Of a stretch of DNA of 7,943 nt, positions 6,153-7,943 are shown in pieces (within the stretch, counting starts at the first letter, position 1; each line of letters opens with the position of its first letter). The position numbers were made by a program, and so were the translations under genes. The stretch covers positions 1 to 7,943 of the forward strand of contig SLIH01000444.1 in assembly GCA_007135745.1 (NCBI GenBank), read 5' to 3'. A model generated the notes under the pieces. It saw only the letters and a list, made by a program, of their open reading frames with translations. It was not told the origin of the DNA and made no database searches. This stretch comes from Halomonas sp. GTDB taxonomy: Bacteria > Pseudomonadota > Gammaproteobacteria > Pseudomonadales > Oleiphilaceae.

Positions 6153-7832
6153 ATGCTGACCCAACTGACTGTTTCCAACTACGCCATCGCAGAACATATT
6201 GAACTCCAGTTCAACAAGGGGATGACGGCCCTGACCGGAGAAACAGGTGCCGGCAAATCCATTACCCTGGATGCGCTGGGGCTGGTGCTCGGAGCCCGCG
6301 CCGATGCCACGGCCGTGCGCGAGGGCGCAGACCGGGCGGACATCACCGCCGTCTTCGATATCCGGCGCATTCCCGAAGCAGGCCAGTGGCTGGAACAAAG
6401 GGACCTTGACGAGGACAACGACTGCATTCTCCGCCGCGTCATCCGGCGCGACGGACGCTCGCGAGGCTATATCAATGGCCAACCCTGCACACTGCAGGAT
6501 CTGCGGGAACTCGGCGCCATGCTGATGGACATCCACAGCCAGCACCAGCACCAGTCACTGCTTAAACGCGATACCCACAAGCGTCTGGTGGATGAGTTCG
6601 CCGACGCCACGCGGCTGGCGGAAGAGGTCCGGCAGGCCTTCCAGAAGTGGCAGAAAGCACGCAAAAAACTCGATGCCGCCCACGAGAACCAGGACGAACA
6701 GCACGCCCGACGGGAGCTCTTGCGTTATCAGGTCGAAGAACTGGATCGCCTGGACATCAGCGCCAAGGAACTTGAGACGCTTGAAGGCGAGCAGAAGCAA
6801 CTGGCCAATGCAGAGACCATTCTGCGCCACTGCCACGAGGCCGCCGACTGCTGCCGCGAAGGCGAACCCAGCGCAGCAAGTCTACTGCAGCAGGCGTTGC
6901 AACAGCTTGAGCGGCTGCCCGCAGCGGTTCCGGAACTTACGGAAACACGGGACATGCTGGAAGAGGCCCGGATACAGCTGGAAGAGGCAGGCGACAACCT
7001 GCAGCGGTATGTGGACGACTACGATCTGGACCCGGAGCGGCTTCAGGCCGTGGAAGAGCGCCTGAGCGCCGTTTACCAGCTGGCCCGCAAGCACAATGTG
7101 GCACCGGAACAGCTCCCGGAGCATCACGAAAAACTGGCAGAGGAACTGGAACAGCTGGATGGCGGTGCCGACAGCATTGAGCAACTGGAAGCCGACGCCG
7201 AACAGGCACTGGCGGGCTACCAGAGGCTGGCCGATCAGCTCAGCGCCGTTCGCCGTGAGGCGGCGGTGACACTTGACCGGAAGATAACCGAAGAACTCCA
7301 GCGACTGAGCATGCCCGGAGTGCATTTCGAAACCTGCCTGACACCGACAGAAAACCAACGCCCCAGCGCAGACGGCAACGAGAGCCTGGAATTTCTGGTC
7401 AGCACCAATTCCGGTCAGTCACCACGGCCACTGAGCCGGGTGGCATCGGGCGGTGAACTCTCACGCATCAGCCTGGCCATTCAGGTGGTGGTTGCCCAGA
7501 CCTCCACCATTCCAACCCTTATATTCGATGAAGTGGATGTAGGTATTGGCGGCGCCGTGGCCGAAGTTGTCGGCAAGTTGCTGAGAACACTCGGAGAGGA
7601 AGGACAGATCCTGTGTGTCACGCACCTTCCACAGGTGGCCAGCCAGGCCCATCAGCACCTGATCGTGAGCAAGTTCACCGAGGAAAGCCACACGTACTCA
7701 ACCGTGGAAAAACTTGCGACAAAGGAACGGGTCCAGGAAGTGGCTCGGATGCTGGGCGGCGTGGACCTGACCGAACAGACCATGGCACATGCTCAGGAGA
7801 TGCTGGATCGAGGTCAGGCGACCCATCACTGA
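6153..7832 (+). CDS. recN: DNA repair protein RecN
   Basis: RecN is an SMC-like ATPase that acts early at DNA double-strand breaks and cooperates with RecA. The 559-residue protein (553 in E. coli) has the split ATPase of the family. The amino-terminal half holds Walker A GETGAGKS at residues 29-36 and the DIHSQHQHQSLL stretch near 126-137. A long segment rich in Leu, Gln, Glu and Ala from about 150 to 390 should form the coiled-coil arm. The carboxy-terminal half holds the ABC signature SGGELSRISLA at 432-442, Walker B TLIFDEVDVGIGG with Asp459 and Glu460, and His491 in VTHLPQVASQAH. The ATG at 6153 gives the family start MLTQLTVSNYAI and has AGGA ten bases upstream. The frame also opens upstream at a TTG (6081), but that extension would run through the LexA boxes and is rejected. 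The protein ends in ATHH. Confidence 0.98.
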   Translation: MLTQLTVSNYAIAEHIELQFNKGMTALTGETGAGKSITLDALGLVLGARADATAVREGADRADITAVFDIRRIPEAGQWLEQRDLDEDNDCILRRVIRRDGRSRGYINGQPCTLQDLRELGAMLMDIHSQHQHQSLLKRDTHKRLVDEFADATRLAEEVRQAFQKWQKARKKLDAAHENQDEQHARRELLRYQVEELDRLDISAKELETLEGEQKQLANAETILRHCHEAADCCREGEPSAASLLQQALQQLERLPAAVPELTETRDMLEEARIQLEEAGDNLQRYVDDYDLDPERLQAVEERLSAVYQLARKHNVAPEQLPEHHEKLAEELEQLDGGADSIEQLEADAEQALAGYQRLADQLSAVRREAAVTLDRKITEELQRLSMPGVHFETCLTPTENQRPSADGNESLEFLVSTNSGQSPRPLSRVASGGELSRISLAIQVVVAQTSTIPTLIFDEVDVGIGGAVAEVVGKLLRTLGEEGQILCVTHLPQVASQAHQHLIVSKFTEESHTYSTVEKLATKERVQEVARMLGGVDLTEQTMAHAQEMLDRGQATHH

Positions 7833-7834
7833 AA

Positions 7835-7863
7835 CCCGGGCGCGGTTACTTTGCGCCCCGGGG
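7835..7863. terminator. Hairpin at the recN-fur convergent junction
   Basis: CCCGGGCGC (7835-7843) pairs with GCGCCCCGGG (7853-7862) with a single bulged C and a nine-base loop. It begins two bases after the recN stop, and its right arm is made of the last codons of fur. No T run follows on the plus strand; on the minus strand only TTTC follows. It could help end transcription from both sides but is not a textbook intrinsic terminator. Confidence 0.5.
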
Positions 7864-7943
7864 CTTCACGTAGAGAATCATGCTGTGATCAACCAGTTCG
7901 AAACCGTGCTCTTCAGCAATTTCGCGCTGGCGCCGTTCGATCA
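7846..7943 (-). CDS. fur: Ferric uptake regulator Fur, carboxy-terminal end only
   Basis: The minus strand entering from the right edge encodes the last 31 residues of a protein, from IERRQREIAEEHGFEL through VDHSMILYVKPRGAK to a TAA at 7846-7848. The (F/M)IE-RQREIA-HG pattern followed by DH-L-LY is the conserved end of Fur, the iron-responsive repressor that binds DNA as a metal-loaded dimer. The short basic tail after LYV resembles Pseudomonas-type Fur rather than the His- and Asp-rich tail of E. coli Fur. recN next to fur in convergent orientation is the known order in Pseudomonas and its relatives. The stop codons of recN and fur are 13 bases apart. The DNA-binding and metal-binding parts lie outside the window. 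Confidence 0.88.
   Translation of the reverse strand, partial: IERRQREIAEEHGFELVDHSMILYVKPRGAK

Overview
The window is a moderately GC-rich stretch of core chromosome from a gammaproteobacterium. The gene order carA-dapB-dnaJ-dnaK-grpE on the minus strand, divergent from recN on the plus strand, with fur convergent to recN, is the arrangement known from Pseudomonas and related marine or halophilic groups (Marinobacter/Halomonas-like). I cannot name the genus from the sequence alone. All seven genes have intact reading frames, and all conserved residues I checked are present. I see no mobile element, CRISPR array, RNA gene or unknown protein family.

Layout from left to right: carA (minus, 3' part cut off by the window edge, TTG start at 865); a 227-base gap with a candidate carA promoter, an ArgR-like double site and a terminator-like hairpin; dapB (minus); a short gap holding a 7-base tandem repeat that begins at the dnaJ stop codon; dnaJ (minus); a gap with an intrinsic terminator and a second hairpin; dnaK (minus); a gap whose upstream end carries a heat-shock-type promoter overlapping the grpE stop; grpE (minus); a divergent control region with a strong sigma-32-type promoter for grpE and two LexA boxes for recN; recN (plus); and the last 31 codons of fur (minus), converging on recN with a hairpin at the junction.

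Together the block holds one complete Hsp70 machine (GrpE exchange factor, DnaK chaperone, DnaJ co-chaperone), apparently under heat-shock control. Downstream in the same direction are dapB (lysine and peptidoglycan precursor synthesis) and carA (carbamoyl phosphate for arginine and pyrimidines). On the other strand is recN, a double-strand-break repair gene with clear SOS control. Two stress responses, heat shock and SOS, therefore diverge from one intergenic region of 192 bases.

The points of interest are regulatory: the double LexA site, two heat-shock promoters with the same 13-base spacer, the dnaK-dnaJ terminator, the heptamer array, the carA leader with a possible attenuator and ArgR operator, and the hairpin embedded in the end of fur. 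I found no evidence of an undescribed biological system.
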